Origin: JAFDVL01 sp043736395
Lineage (GTDB): Bacteria > Acidobacteriota > Blastocatellia > RBC074
Direction of reading: 5' to 3'
Length of the DNA stretch: 13,791 nucleotides
NCBI GenBank assembly: GCA_043736395.1
Contig: JAYTCQ010000227.1
Coordinates: 1-13,791, forward strand
In this document: positions 13,784-13,791 of the stretch, one piece after another
Numbering within the stretch: position 1 is the first letter of the stretch
How the letters are laid out: each line of letters begins with the position of its first letter
Translations under genes and position numbers: made by a program
Notes under the pieces: generated by a model
Seen by the model: only the letters and a program-made list of their open reading frames with translations
Database searches by the model: none
What the model was told of the DNA's origin: nothing

Positions 13784-13791
13784 GATAGGCG

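Overview
The window looks like a chromosomal segment of an Acidobacteriota bacterium, probably class Blastocatellia. The main evidence is the secreted protein at 10787-12613. Its N-terminal half is a strong match, from memory, to the 'Solibacter' extracellular family TIGR03437, which is abundant in that phylum. Moderate G+C, frequent GGAG-type ribosome binding sites and dispersed palindromic repeats between genes fit this. The assignment rests on recognition of families, not on a search.

Layout. (1) 123-5920 (+) is a tight five-gene run: a secreted TPR protein, a membrane-anchored alpha/beta hydrolase, a small secreted protein, a second membrane-anchored alpha/beta hydrolase, and a TgpA-like membrane transglutaminase. 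The last three are joined by ATGA and TAATG stop/start overlaps. All five products act at or outside the cytoplasmic membrane, so the run is probably one envelope-related operon. The usual TgpA partners (MoxR ATPase, DUF58 protein) are not in the window. (2) 5921-6218 holds degenerate dispersed repeats. (3) 6219-7592 (+) is an MFS carrier of the anion:cation symporter type. (4) 7593-8330 is a repeat-dense intergenic zone with four sizeable inverted repeats, a 14-bp tandem repeat and, on the minus strand, a 33-codon frame with a good Shine-Dalgarno site that would encode a one-helix membrane microprotein. (5) 8331-8865 (-) is a XRE-type HTH regulator overlapped in the +1 frame by a second coding-like frame. 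It could be a frameshifted gene, a recoded gene or two overlapping genes. Its upstream region carries a perfect 16-bp inverted repeat. (6) About 8893-9837 is an AT-rich stretch with no convincing intact gene and one possible minus-strand gene remnant. (7) 9838-10575 (+) is a SprT-like zinc metalloprotease-fold protein. (8) 10787-12613 (+) is the secreted TIGR03437/PPC protein. It is preceded by a near-consensus sigma70-type promoter with a long leader and followed by a textbook intrinsic terminator. (9) 12671-13783 (+) is a complete GT4 glycosyltransferase whose start codon lies only three bases beyond that terminator's T-tract.

No rRNA, tRNA, CRISPR array or intact transposase was seen. The least explained parts are the 7.6-9.1 kb zone (palindromes, microprotein, split regulator) and the terminator/start-codon junction at 12.63-12.67 kb.
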